NCBI RefSeq assembly: GCF_000378345.1
Contig: NZ_KB899544.1
Location: 992,001 to 1,056,000, forward strand
Source of the DNA: Hirschia maritima DSM 19733
GTDB taxonomy: Bacteria; Pseudomonadota; Alphaproteobacteria; Caulobacterales; Hyphomonadaceae
Reading direction: 5' to 3'
DNA: 64,000 nt
The notes below the pieces were generated by a model that was given only the letters and a program-made list of their open reading frames with translations, did no database searches and was not told the DNA's origin. Below are positions 27,025-35,554 of this stretch, piece by piece. Position 1 is the stretch's first letter, and each line of letters starts with the position of its first letter. Both the position numbers and the translations under genes were made by a program.

Positions 27025-28440
27025 CTAGCCGATCTGCCGCGCTTGTGGCCATGCACAATAGTCCGCAGCATAATATGCGCTCGGACGTGCATTTCCTGAT
27101 AGACCTGGGCCTCCAAATGGCATTGCGCCAGAGGCACCTGTTGTTGGACGGTTTCTATTGAGAATACCTACACGAAGACGAGCTTGAGTGTATTCCCATA
27201 CTTCATCATTTCCTGTGATTACTCCGGCAGAAAGTCCAAAACGCGTATCGTTTGCGATGAGGATCGCCTTGTCCAAATCATCTTCGCGGTAGACTTGTAA
27301 GAATGGTCCAAATAATTCTTCATCTGGTGGTCTTTGGGCATTTGTCATGTCGATAATACCCGGACGGACAATTCCTGTTCCTTCTACCATATCAGATAGT
27401 GGTTTGATGAGCTTGCCACCTAGCTCAACACGTTCGTTTTGAAATGCTATTGCTTGCTCTACGGCACGAGCGGAAACTAGAGGTCCAAGATAGACATCCT
27501 CGCCATCCCAAGGGCCAATTTTGACCGCTTCAATTTTGGCTATAACAGCATTCAGGATCGCATCGCCTTGTTCGCCTGTGGGAAGGATCAAACGACGCGC
27601 GCAAGTACAACGCTGCCCTGTGGTAATGAAAGCGGATTGGAATATAACTTCAGCAGCTTGTTCTACATCTTCGGGCTTGTGTACGATTAGTGGATTGTTG
27701 CCGCCCATTTCGAGCGCCAACATAACATCAGGACGACCGGCAAAATGGCGATGGAAGGCGGTTCCTGTGTGGTGTGATCCTGTAAACAACAAACCATTGA
27801 TGTCTGCATTCAAAAGAGCCTGTCCAGTATCGCGGCCACCTTGAACAACATTCACACAACCAGTGGGTAAACCTGCCTCTTCAAATGCTTCTATCATCAA
27901 AGTTGCAACACTAGGTGCTAGCTCTGATGGTTTGAACACAATTGTGTTTCCAGCAAGAAGCGCTGGAACAATGTGACCATTGGGTAAATGTCCGGGGAAG
28001 TTGAACGGGCCAAACACAGCCATGACACCGAATGGGCGGTGTGTCAGTGACAATGCTCCAAAGTCCGCTTCTTTAGTCCAGCTACCCGCGCGTTCAGTTT
28101 GTGCTGTCATGGAGCCTGCAACTTTCGCCACCATGGCCCCAGCTTCTGTCAGGGCTTCCCAGGCCGGTTTACCCATGTCCTTGCTTATTGCATCGGCTAT
28201 GGCTTGCTTACGCTTGCCCAATGCATCGGCATATGCCTTCAGGATGGTGTCGCGCTGATCTTGAGGTGTCAGTGACCAGTTTTCAAAAGCGTTGTGAGCT
28301 GCTGAAACGGCTTGTTCAATTTGGGCTGTATCTGCACCGTGAAAGGAATTAACAATACTCCCATCAGAAGGCGATATGCTGTCGAAAGAAGGACCTTTTC
28401 CTTGGTCCCAAACACCATTGATATATGTGTCTTGTGTCAT
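27025..28440 (-). CDS. astD: N-succinylglutamate 5-semialdehyde dehydrogenase
   Basis: This 471-residue NAD-dependent aldehyde dehydrogenase oxidises succinylglutamate semialdehyde to succinylglutamate. The catalytic Glu lies in LALEMGGNNPLIV and the nucleophilic Cys in TGQRCTCARRL. FGPFNFPGHLPNGH is the AstD-type cofactor segment. It is the distal gene of the minus-strand operon astA2-astB-M20-astD. Its start codon shares one base with the stop of the M20 gene. Confidence 0.95.
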   Translation of the reverse strand: MTQDTYINGVWDQGKGPSFDSISPSDGSIVNSFHGADTAQIEQAVSAAHNAFENWSLTPQDQRDTILKAYADALGKRKQAIADAISKDMGKPAWEALTEAGAMVAKVAGSMTAQTERAGSWTKEADFGALSLTHRPFGVMAVFGPFNFPGHLPNGHIVPALLAGNTIVFKPSELAPSVATLMIEAFEEAGLPTGCVNVVQGGRDTGQALLNADINGLLFTGSHHTGTAFHRHFAGRPDVMLALEMGGNNPLIVHKPEDVEQAAEVIFQSAFITTGQRCTCARRLILPTGEQGDAILNAVIAKIEAVKIGPWDGEDVYLGPLVSARAVEQAIAFQNERVELGGKLIKPLSDMVEGTGIVRPGIIDMTNAQRPPDEELFGPFLQVYREDDLDKAILIANDTRFGLSAGVITGNDEVWEYTQARLRVGILNRNRPTTGASGAMPFGGPGLSGNARPSAYYAADYCAWPQARQIG

Positions 28441-29726
28441 TAGTCCTGATCTTCTTTCATGAGTGATTTGATGTGCGCAGCATCTATTCGCCCATCAGCA
28501 AGGCGGTTTAGAAGTAGGGCCGTTAGTCCTGCGCGTTCAGTAAAGCTGTCTAGCACAACGAATTCATCTGGAGAGTGGATGCTGCCGCCGCGAACACCTA
28601 GCGTATCAATATTAGGTGTGCCTGCATTGAAGACGTTGTTTCCTTCACACACGCCGCCAGTATCTTGGAATGTGAGAGATTGACCAATTACATGGGCTGT
28701 TGCAGCTGCCGCTTCGAATAGTTCGGATTGGGCGGCATTGCGAGGTTTGGGTGGACGATAAAAACTGCCAACCATTTCAGCAGTGATACCATCACGTTGA
28801 AGAACCTTCTTCATGAGTGTTTCAAGCGAACGTACTGCAAGATCAGCCAATGTTTGGTTTGGTGCTCTGATACCTAGGCGAAGCACCGCGTTATCAGGAA
28901 CAATATTGACTGCGTTTCCGCCATCGATTGCACCAACATTGAAAGTGACTGTATCCATCGCTGCGTCGAGCTTTTCAATGCCAAGTGCAAATTCGGCGGC
29001 GGCCAAGAGAGCGCTGCGACCGGCTTCAGGTGCGCGGCCAGCGTGAGAGGCGCGACCTTTAAAAATGAAGTCGTAAATCGCTGAACCTTTACGCGCCCCA
29101 GACATGGCACCTGATTCCATTGAAGGTTCGAATGTTAGGCCAATGTGCGCATCTTTTGCGGCTTCTGCAATGAATGGCGCGCTAGCAAAATTCCCAGTTT
29201 CTTCATCAGGGCTAAGTACGATGGAGTAACCTAGTTTACTTTTATGCGGCCCAGCTTCAAAAGCTTTAATCGCTTCTAACATGACGACGATACCGCCTTT
29301 CATGTCGGCAAGTCCTGGGCCGTTCAACTTGCCATCACCAATGTCGGTGATTTCTTCAAATGTTCCGGGCGGGAATACTGTGTCGTAATGACCAGTGAAA
29401 ATTATTTTGACTGGAGCTTCAGGTCTTGCAGTGACTGTGAAAACTGGACCTGATTGGAAATAGGTCTTTTCGCCTTGATCATTGATCTTCTCAATTGGTT
29501 TGGTCGGGTGAGACACGACTTCTGCACCCAATTGAGAAAGAGCCTCTTGAAGGATTGGAGCGAATGTTTGCAATCCGTCTGCATTCCAACTCCCCGTATT
29601 GATTTTGGCCCATTCAATAGTTTGCTCTATCATTGCGTCGCGACGTGTTTCGATCAAAGCTAGGGCGGCTTCATCTTCAGGTTTTTTGGAAGATATATTT
29701 AAAATGTCTTTTTGGGAGAGGCTCAA
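28440..29726 (-). CDS. M20 metallopeptidase, probable N-succinylglutamate desuccinylase (AstE replacement)
   Basis: This 428-residue M20 family hydrolase resembles glutamate carboxypeptidase (CPG2). The dinuclear zinc ligands are GHYDTV, GPGLADMKGG, PDEETG and a C-terminal IHSPDEF, with a dimerisation domain marked by GRASHAGRAPEAG. AstE of the standard pathway is an M14-type protein and no astE is seen in the window. CPG2-like enzymes cleave N-acyl-glutamates, which is the chemistry of AstE. Its position between astB and astD, with overlaps on both sides, supports a replacement role. This is inference; the M20 family assignment itself is firm. Confidence 0.85.
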   Translation of the reverse strand: MSLSQKDILNISSKKPEDEAALALIETRRDAMIEQTIEWAKINTGSWNADGLQTFAPILQEALSQLGAEVVSHPTKPIEKINDQGEKTYFQSGPVFTVTARPEAPVKIIFTGHYDTVFPPGTFEEITDIGDGKLNGPGLADMKGGIVVMLEAIKAFEAGPHKSKLGYSIVLSPDEETGNFASAPFIAEAAKDAHIGLTFEPSMESGAMSGARKGSAIYDFIFKGRASHAGRAPEAGRSALLAAAEFALGIEKLDAAMDTVTFNVGAIDGGNAVNIVPDNAVLRLGIRAPNQTLADLAVRSLETLMKKVLQRDGITAEMVGSFYRPPKPRNAAQSELFEAAAATAHVIGQSLTFQDTGGVCEGNNVFNAGTPNIDTLGVRGGSIHSPDEFVVLDSFTERAGLTALLLNRLADGRIDAAHIKSLMKEDQD

Positions 29727-31075
29727 TTTGAAGCTCCATCTTTTTGGAATTCGTACATAGAACCCAGTTCCAGAATTTGAGTAAGTTCATCTAATGCGCT
29801 TCGGGCTTCATCCAATAATTTTGGATCTCCAAGGTCTTCAACAATGAGTGCGTCGCGATAATGCGTTTTGACCCAATCTTCTAAGCGATCAATTTTTTGA
29901 TGAGACATGATCACGGGTTGATGCATTTTTGAGAGTTCATCATCGGTGAGTTGAACACGAAGGCGAAGACAAGCGGGGCCGCCACCGTTTCGCATGCTTT
30001 GGCGTAGGTCCATGAAGATGGTTTGGTCAATTGGATTGTCGCCAGACACGCATGCATCTGCAAATTGCTTTGAGGCCATATTTTCTTCGGCATCGGCAGG
30101 AAGAACCAAAGCCATTTTACCATTTGGCAGCGTTAAAAGTTGACTATTGAAGAAATATGATTTGATGGCGTCTTCGATTGGGAACTCAGCATTTTTTGCC
30201 ATCACCATTTGAGGGACAAAGCCTAAAGGTTCAGCAGCTCGTTTTAGTGTTTCTTCTAGTCCGATGTAATCGTCAAATGCTGTCTCATGGAACAACAATA
30301 CAGGACCATTAGCGACACACACAACGTCATTGTGGAATGCGCCAGCATTGATGGCCGAATTACTTTGTCGAACAAATAATGTGTTGTCCGGTTTTAGTCT
30401 GTGGGAGCGCGCAACTATCTGACTCGCTTCTAAGGTCTGACGTCCGGGGAATTTTGAGGGCTTATCGTCTGCGTTTAGCGCTTCGCGGCCATAAACAAAT
30501 ACTTCCAACGCCTTGTCTGCATGTGTTGCGCTAAGGCGGTTATGGTTGGCTGCACCTTCATCACCAAACAAGGTGTTGGCGGGAAGCGGTGCGTGAACAG
30601 TAAACGCGCTTTCATCAGCAAAGATTGCTTTCAAGATTGTTTCAGCCTGCGGCCCTTCAATAGATCTGTGAGGCATTGCTGTTAGGTTAGCGGGCGTAAA
30701 GTGCACCTTTCCATCGGCGGTATCAGGGCTTGGTGACACGGTTGCTGCATTTGCAGTCCACATACATGAAGCGGAAGAGTAATTACTTACAAGCGCAGGG
30801 CTGACCTTATAGGCAGCTTGCAATACATCTGAGTCATTGCCAGTAAAACCGAGCTTTTTCAGTCCAGACATAAACGGACGTTCTTGAGGCGGCATCACGG
30901 CTTGGGTAAGACCCAGATCAATCAGTTGACGCATTTTCTGAAGGCCTTGAAGCGCTGCGCTGCGTGGGTTGGAAGTCTGCCCTTTATTGTTTGCAGAAGC
31001 TAGATTTCCAAATGACATTCCGCCGTAATTATGTGTTGGTCCAACAAGACCATCAATGTTGATTTCTCTCGTCAT
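29723..31075 (-). CDS. astB: N-succinylarginine dihydrolase
   Basis: AstB hydrolyses N-succinylarginine to N-succinylornithine, CO2 and two ammonia. The 450-residue protein begins with the conserved EINIDGLVGPTHNYGG and FGNLAS, and carries AGAFHNDVVCV and GGPACLRLRV, which place the amidinotransferase-type His and Cys. Length and order match the family throughout. It overlaps the next gene by 4 bp (ATGA) and lies 12 bp after astA2. Confidence 0.97.
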   Translation of the reverse strand: MTREINIDGLVGPTHNYGGMSFGNLASANNKGQTSNPRSAALQGLQKMRQLIDLGLTQAVMPPQERPFMSGLKKLGFTGNDSDVLQAAYKVSPALVSNYSSASCMWTANAATVSPSPDTADGKVHFTPANLTAMPHRSIEGPQAETILKAIFADESAFTVHAPLPANTLFGDEGAANHNRLSATHADKALEVFVYGREALNADDKPSKFPGRQTLEASQIVARSHRLKPDNTLFVRQSNSAINAGAFHNDVVCVANGPVLLFHETAFDDYIGLEETLKRAAEPLGFVPQMVMAKNAEFPIEDAIKSYFFNSQLLTLPNGKMALVLPADAEENMASKQFADACVSGDNPIDQTIFMDLRQSMRNGGGPACLRLRVQLTDDELSKMHQPVIMSHQKIDRLEDWVKTHYRDALIVEDLGDPKLLDEARSALDELTQILELGSMYEFQKDGASN

Positions 31076-31087
31076 GATTGTCCCTAT

Positions 31088-32104
31088 TTATTTCAATTGA
31101 TCGGCTAAACGGTCTGTATGACGCGTAGCGGCGATCCATAGTTTTGATTTGTCTTCTAGTTCAAATGAGCTTGCGACCTTCTCAGGTGCAACCGCATTGC
31201 GGATGTCCGCTTTCGTGATTGTTGCTTTGAAGTCGTGCTTATGGCCTGTAAACAACATGGCGTAATCACCATCTACATCATCGGCTAGCGTTTGCGTTCT
31301 GACAGCGGTTCTTGCAATCGACGTATCACTCACATCACATTTGATTGCCGGACCACCATCGAACACATCGCAGAGATCGGTTTGTTTAAAACCTGCGTTC
31401 ATTAGCAATGCCATTGCCTTGCTGGATAGCTTATGCGGGCGTCCGATATAGTCTTGCGTTTCGGGAGGCAACAAACTCAAAAGGATCGGAAGGCTGGGAA
31501 TTAGTTCAGCGATAAATCGTCCATCTTCTGAACTTAATTCATCTGCTTCTTTAAATGGTAGATTAATAAATTTGGATGCGATGAAGTTCCAAAAAGGAGC
31601 CTCTCCATTTTCATCGAGCCACCCACGAATATCGGCCATAAGAGTTTGAGAAAATAGATCTCGATGTTGATCGATAAAAGCCAAACGACCAAGTGAAAGC
31701 AACCTTCCAACACCTCCACCTCGAACATCTTTAGACAGGAAAAGTGTTGCCAGCGCTGTGTTTCCGTCGAATTCGGTGCTGAACTGCAAAGAATCGTGTG
31801 CAGTCTTTAATTCCGGATTTGTTGAGTGGCGCGAGTGACGGCTGATTTTAAAGCTGCAATATGGGCGTTCTCTACCAAGTCGCGGTAAAATAGCGGACAT
31901 TCCCACAACCTTGCCGTCCATCTCAACGACGAAAAACAGGCGATTTGCTGTTTCATCGCCCTTTAAAAAACGTTCTGTTTCATCAATATATGCAGCGATT
32001 TTTTCAGGGGTACGCGGAACTGTAGTCAGTCCTGCACCAACAGAAGCTGTCAGGGCTGCTAAGCCCTCAATATCGGCAGATTTTGCTAATCTGAAAATAT
32101 TCAC
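31088..32104 (-). CDS. Arginine N-succinyltransferase, second paralogue
   Basis: This 338-residue AstA-family protein is clearly diverged from the copy at 24462-25556. Shared landmarks are an N-terminal FRLAKSADIEGLAALTAS, the acetyl-CoA-type loop VRGGGVGRLLSLGRL and the C-terminal YIGRPHKLSSKAMALL block ending in CDVFDGGPAI. It leads the astA2-astB-M20-astD operon. The two paralogues heading the two operons may be alpha and beta subunits of one enzyme, as AruF/AruG are in Pseudomonas. They could instead be separate enzymes. Confidence 0.87.
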   Translation of the reverse strand: MNIFRLAKSADIEGLAALTASVGAGLTTVPRTPEKIAAYIDETERFLKGDETANRLFFVVEMDGKVVGMSAILPRLGRERPYCSFKISRHSRHSTNPELKTAHDSLQFSTEFDGNTALATLFLSKDVRGGGVGRLLSLGRLAFIDQHRDLFSQTLMADIRGWLDENGEAPFWNFIASKFINLPFKEADELSSEDGRFIAELIPSLPILLSLLPPETQDYIGRPHKLSSKAMALLMNAGFKQTDLCDVFDGGPAIKCDVSDTSIARTAVRTQTLADDVDGDYAMLFTGHKHDFKATITKADIRNAVAPEKVASSFELEDKSKLWIAATRHTDRLADQLK

Positions 32105-32263
32105 GCAATGATTCCTTTAAAACAAGCTTGGATATGATTTATGATAGGCATTTGAATAACGCTTTCTATGGCGTTTCTGATCTTATTATGTCGGTTTCGC
32201 TGGCCATTTGATGTGAGAGTGCCTACATAGCGACTAGAAATATTGTTAATTGAGGAGTCTGCC

Positions 32264-33124
32264 GTGAGCGACGTTAATGGTGTTAACTCACTGAATTCTA
32301 CTGTCGAAATTGAATGTCCACGTGGTAGAATCAAAATTGGACCAGATGCTCCCTTGACGTTTTTTCTTGGGCCTTGTGCCTTGGAAGGTCGTGAACATGC
32401 TTTGTTCATGTCTAACGCAATCTTAGAAATTGCAAATAAGCTTAACGCACAAGTTGTTTACAAAACCTCTTTTGATAAAGCTAATCGTACAAGTATTTCC
32501 GGATATCGTGGTTTGGAGCTGGACGAGGCTTTAGACATCTTTGCTGAAGTGAAAGAAAAAACGGGCCTACCAATGCTCACTGATGTTCATTTACCTGAGC
32601 AGTGTGAGAAGGTCGCAAAGGTTGTTGATATTCTTCAAATACCAGCTTTCTTGTGCCGTCAAACTGACATGCTTCAGGCTGCTGCAGAGACGGGTGCTGT
32701 TGTGAAGGTCAAGAAAGGGCAATTCCTTGCGCCTTGGGACATGAAGAATGTTGTAAACAAGCTGGAAGCCATGGGCGCTAAGGATGTTCTTTTAACAGAG
32801 CGTGGTTCATCATTTGGCTACAACGCACTCGTCACAGACATGCGTGGTTTACCTGAAATGGCAGCGATGGCTCCTGTAGTGATTGACGCGACTCACTCGG
32901 TTCAGCAACCAGGCGGTAAGGGTGGCTCCACAGGTGGTCAACGTGAATACGTGCCTGTGATTGCCAAAGCTGCTGTAGCTGTTGGTGTGTCTGGTGTGTT
33001 TATGGAAACTCACCAAGATCCCGATGCAGCACCATCTGATGGACCAAACATGGTTGTTTTATCTGAGCTTGAAAAACTGATGAGTGAATTGATCCAAATT
33101 GATAAGCTGGTGAAAAGTTTCTAA
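32264..33124 (+). CDS. kdsA: 3-deoxy-8-phosphooctulonate (Kdo-8-P) synthase
   Basis: KdsA condenses phosphoenolpyruvate with arabinose-5-phosphate to Kdo-8-phosphate for lipid A-core biosynthesis. It has [22 protein letters not shown], the [11 protein letters not shown] segment and [11 protein letters not shown], all family-specific; the length of 286 residues is normal. GTG 32264 is chosen because GAGGAG lies 6 nt upstream. A TTG at 32243 would place the ribosome site inside the gene. Confidence 0.97.
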   Translation: MSDVNGVNSLNSTVEIECPRGRIKIGPDAPLTFFLGPCALEGREHALFMSNAILEIANKLNAQVVYKTSFDKANRTSISGYRGLELDEALDIFAEVKEKTGLPMLTDVHLPEQCEKVAKVVDILQIPAFLCRQTDMLQAAAETGAVVKVKKGQFLAPWDMKNVVNKLEAMGAKDVLLTERGSSFGYNALVTDMRGLPEMAAMAPVVIDATHSVQQPGGKGGSTGGQREYVPVIAKAAVAVGVSGVFMETHQDPDAAPSDGPNMVVLSELEKLMSELIQIDKLVKSF

Positions 33125-33148
33125 GTAGACTTGAATAAGAACGATATT

Positions 33149-33178
33149 AAGCCGCTTCAGTTTCTGGGGCGGCTTTTT
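33149..33178. terminator. Terminator after kdsA
   Basis: A 12-bp stem with two wobble pairs (33149-33160 with 33164-33175) has a 3-nt loop and a T run, just before the stop codon of the converging glycosylase gene. Confidence 0.85.
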
Positions 33179-33845
33179 ATTTGTCGAGTTGGTTTGCAAT
33201 CAAAGAAAAAACGTTCTCAAACATTTCAGTCGTTAGTTTACCCGTATTGGTGTTGTAGCGAGAGCAATGATAGCTATCGACCAATGTGATTTCTCGGTCA
33301 TTGTATTGAAAAGAATGTTCTGCTGCGTGAGCAAATTTGTGCGCAGCCAATTTTCCACCGAGTGTTTTGACAGTTGAGTCGTGTGCTATCTTTCCAAGTG
33401 CTAAAATCACCTTGAGATTTGGAAGATTGTTCATTCTAGATATTAAGAATGGGCGGCAATTTGTGATCTCTGCCCCTATTGGTTTGTTTTGAGGAGGCAC
33501 GCAACGTACTGCATTAGTGATCATTGCGTTTTTAAGTTCCAAACCATCATCTGGGCGGGAGTCGTATTTGCCATTTGAAAAATCAAATTTTTCTAAGGTC
33601 GCGTATAGAAGATCGCCTGCATAATCCCCCGTAAATGGCCGAGCTGTACGGTTTGCCCCGGTTACACCTGGGGCTAGACCAACGATCAGTAGTTCAGCGT
33701 CTTCCGGTCCAAAAGAAGGAACTGGAGCATTGAACCAATCAGGCTCTTTGGCGCGACAGTCGTTGAGGTATTCCACTAATCTTGGGCAGCGGTCGCAATC
33801 CAACGGTGCTTCAGGTGGATAAGTAAATTGGTCAAGCGCCGTCAT
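33177..33845 (-). CDS. Uracil-DNA glycosylase, family 5 type
   Basis: This 222-residue UDGb-like protein excises uracil and some deaminated bases from DNA. Family 5 marks are GLAPGVTGANRTARPFTGDY and the C-terminal DSYHCSRYNTNTGKLT. Four cysteines (C17, C20, C115 and C130) are placed to hold a 4Fe-4S cluster, as in the thermophilic homologues. The gene is alone and convergent with kdsA. Family 4 is the main alternative, but the GANRT and SYHCSRYNT motifs favour family 5. Confidence 0.92.
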   Translation of the reverse strand: MTALDQFTYPPEAPLDCDRCPRLVEYLNDCRAKEPDWFNAPVPSFGPEDAELLIVGLAPGVTGANRTARPFTGDYAGDLLYATLEKFDFSNGKYDSRPDDGLELKNAMITNAVRCVPPQNKPIGAEITNCRPFLISRMNNLPNLKVILALGKIAHDSTVKTLGGKLAAHKFAHAAEHSFQYNDREITLVDSYHCSRYNTNTGKLTTEMFENVFSLIANQLDK

Positions 33846-33917
33846 ACCGTCTTCCTATTGTCGGTGGAATCGATTTGTTCAATCACTAATCTAAGTTTTT
33901 TGAATGTCTAGTTGTAT

Positions 33918-34475
33918 CTAAATTTCAGACAATTCTTCATCGGAAGAATTTTCTCTGCCGATAATTTTCACAAGATCATTGAGGTCGATAAAATTATCGG
34001 CTGCCCGTCGTAAATCATCAGAAATCATTGGAGGTTGGGTTTTAACTGAAGATACTACGGAAACACGGAGGCCACGATCTTGGAGTGATTTTACTAAAAC
34101 AGTGAGGTCTCCATCTCCAGAAAACAGAACAACATGATCGAGTCTCTCCGAAAGAGTAAGCATGTCCACTGCAATTTCAACATCCATGTCACCTTTGACG
34201 CGGCGACGACCTGCTGAATCGGTAAACTCTTTTGCGGGCTTGGTAACGACGTTGTATCCATTGTACTGAAGCCAATCGACAAGAGGGCGAATTGGAGAAT
34301 ACTCTTCGTTTTCAACTAAAGCAGTGTAATAATTGGCCCGTAATAGGCGGCCTTTTTTGCGGAATTCACTTAAAAGTCTGCGATAATCAAGTTCTACGTT
34401 TAATGTTTTTGCTGCTGAGTATAGATTAGCACCGTCAATAAATAGAGCTATTCGCTCATCTTTGTAAAAGGCCAT
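33918..34475 (-). CDS. NYN domain (LabA/DUF88) putative ribonuclease
   Basis: This 185-residue PIN-like NYN domain has the acidic catalytic set in LFIDGANLY, GDMDVEIAVDML and FSGDGDLTVLVK. Members are single-strand ribonucleases or RNA-processing factors, but no substrate can be assigned. The start codon lies only 6 bp from that of folK on the other strand, so the two promoters must lie inside the opposite genes. Confidence 0.9.
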   Translation of the reverse strand: MAFYKDERIALFIDGANLYSAAKTLNVELDYRRLLSEFRKKGRLLRANYYTALVENEEYSPIRPLVDWLQYNGYNVVTKPAKEFTDSAGRRRVKGDMDVEIAVDMLTLSERLDHVVLFSGDGDLTVLVKSLQDRGLRVSVVSSVKTQPPMISDDLRRAADNFIDLNDLVKIIGRENSSDEELSEI

Positions 34476-34481
34476 ATTAGT

Positions 34482-35066
34482 ATGTCGCTCCCATCGACAC
34501 GGATTAGTGTAGACGACAACGCTGTAAAAGAAGGCAGACGGGGCGGTATATATGTCGCCCTAGGAAGCAATTCCGCGTTTGTTGATGATAGTGGTCAACG
34601 GCTTGAAGGCGCGGGTTTGTTTCGATCAGTCCTGCACGTTTTCAAGCGAGCCGGGTTTAATACACTTCGAAAATCAAGTCTTTGGTTGTCCCCCGCATGG
34701 CCAGACCAGACTCTTAATGAATTTCAAAATGCTGTAGTTGAGTTAGACTCTATTTGTGACAATGCGCAAGTATTAATGCGATTTCTTCTTGAAATCGAAG
34801 ATGATTTCGGTCGAGTGCGGCTCGAAAAGAACGGTTCGCGGACATTAGACTTGGATTTGATTGATTTTCGTGGGCAGGTAATGGAAGCAGAAAAAGATGG
34901 CGATCTTATACTTCCTCACCCAAGAATGCATGAGCGCTCGTTTGTGTTGTCACCTTTAAAAGAAATTGCACCCGAGTGGGGGCATCCTGTTATGAGCAAC
35001 AAAGTGCAAGAACTCGAACCAATTGCCCAAAAAAAATGGCCGGCGACTGTTTTGGGCGAGTTTTAA
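34482..35066 (+). CDS. folK: 2-amino-4-hydroxy-6-hydroxymethyldihydropteridine diphosphokinase
   Basis: FolK/HPPK of 194 residues transfers pyrophosphate from ATP to 6-hydroxymethyl-dihydropterin in folate synthesis. It has YVALGSNS, the ATP/pterin segment SRTLDLDLIDFRG and the LPHPRMHERSFVL motif. It carries about 25 residues before the usual start of the fold. No in-frame start codon lies between ATG 34482 and the YVALGSN block, so this start is the only choice. It lies 118 bp upstream of rpoZ. Confidence 0.92.
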   Translation: MSLPSTRISVDDNAVKEGRRGGIYVALGSNSAFVDDSGQRLEGAGLFRSVLHVFKRAGFNTLRKSSLWLSPAWPDQTLNEFQNAVVELDSICDNAQVLMRFLLEIEDDFGRVRLEKNGSRTLDLDLIDFRGQVMEAEKDGDLILPHPRMHERSFVLSPLKEIAPEWGHPVMSNKVQELEPIAQKKWPATVLGEF

Positions 35067-35184
35067 GATTAAAAATTGGAAATAGACACGGATGTGTCGC
35101 ATTTATTAGTAATTATTGTAAATAAGTGGGTTGAGTCGATGAGAGAACTGGCTTAGCTAGGTCGTTTGGCAGGAGAACACATAT

Positions 35185-35535
35185 ATGGCACGCGTCACCG
35201 TCGAAGATTGTATCGAAAAAGTCCCAAACCGCTTTCAACTTGTTTTGTTAGCTGGTCACCGCGCTCGCATGATCCGCGCAGGATCAGAAATGACTGTTGA
35301 GCGTGATGATGATAAAGACCCAGTTGTTTCTCTTCGCGAGATTGCTGGTGACGGCGTTGACCTTGATCTTGTTAAAGAGAGCTATGTGTCTGAGCTTCAA
35401 GAAGTTCGTCCAAACGAGGAAGCGGAAAAAGAAGAAGACCGTCTGGCACTTCAAGCTGCACCAACTCGTTCGGAAGAAGATGTTATCCGCGCATATCAAG
35501 CAGAGCTAGAGAACGCGCGCGAAGACCGTTACTAA
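35185..35535 (+). CDS. rpoZ: RNA polymerase omega subunit
   Basis: The 116-residue omega subunit supports assembly of beta-prime and helps form a ppGpp-binding site in proteobacteria. It shows the standard [20 protein letters not shown] and [12 protein letters not shown]. The acidic C-terminal tail is typical of alphaproteobacteria. AGGAG lies upstream of the ATG. It is followed after 19 bp by the (p)ppGpp synthetase gene, the usual rpoZ-rsh pair. Confidence 0.97.
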   Translation: MARVTVEDCIEKVPNRFQLVLLAGHRARMIRAGSEMTVERDDDKDPVVSLREIAGDGVDLDLVKESYVSELQEVRPNEEAEKEEDRLALQAAPTRSEEDVIRAYQAELENAREDRY

Positions 35536-35554
35536 TAACTGAAAGTGAGGCGAA

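Noticed and set aside
35067-35184. tmRNA or other RNA upstream of rpoZ
   Set aside because: The 118-bp gap is too short and holds no tmRNA-like ends or tag sequence.
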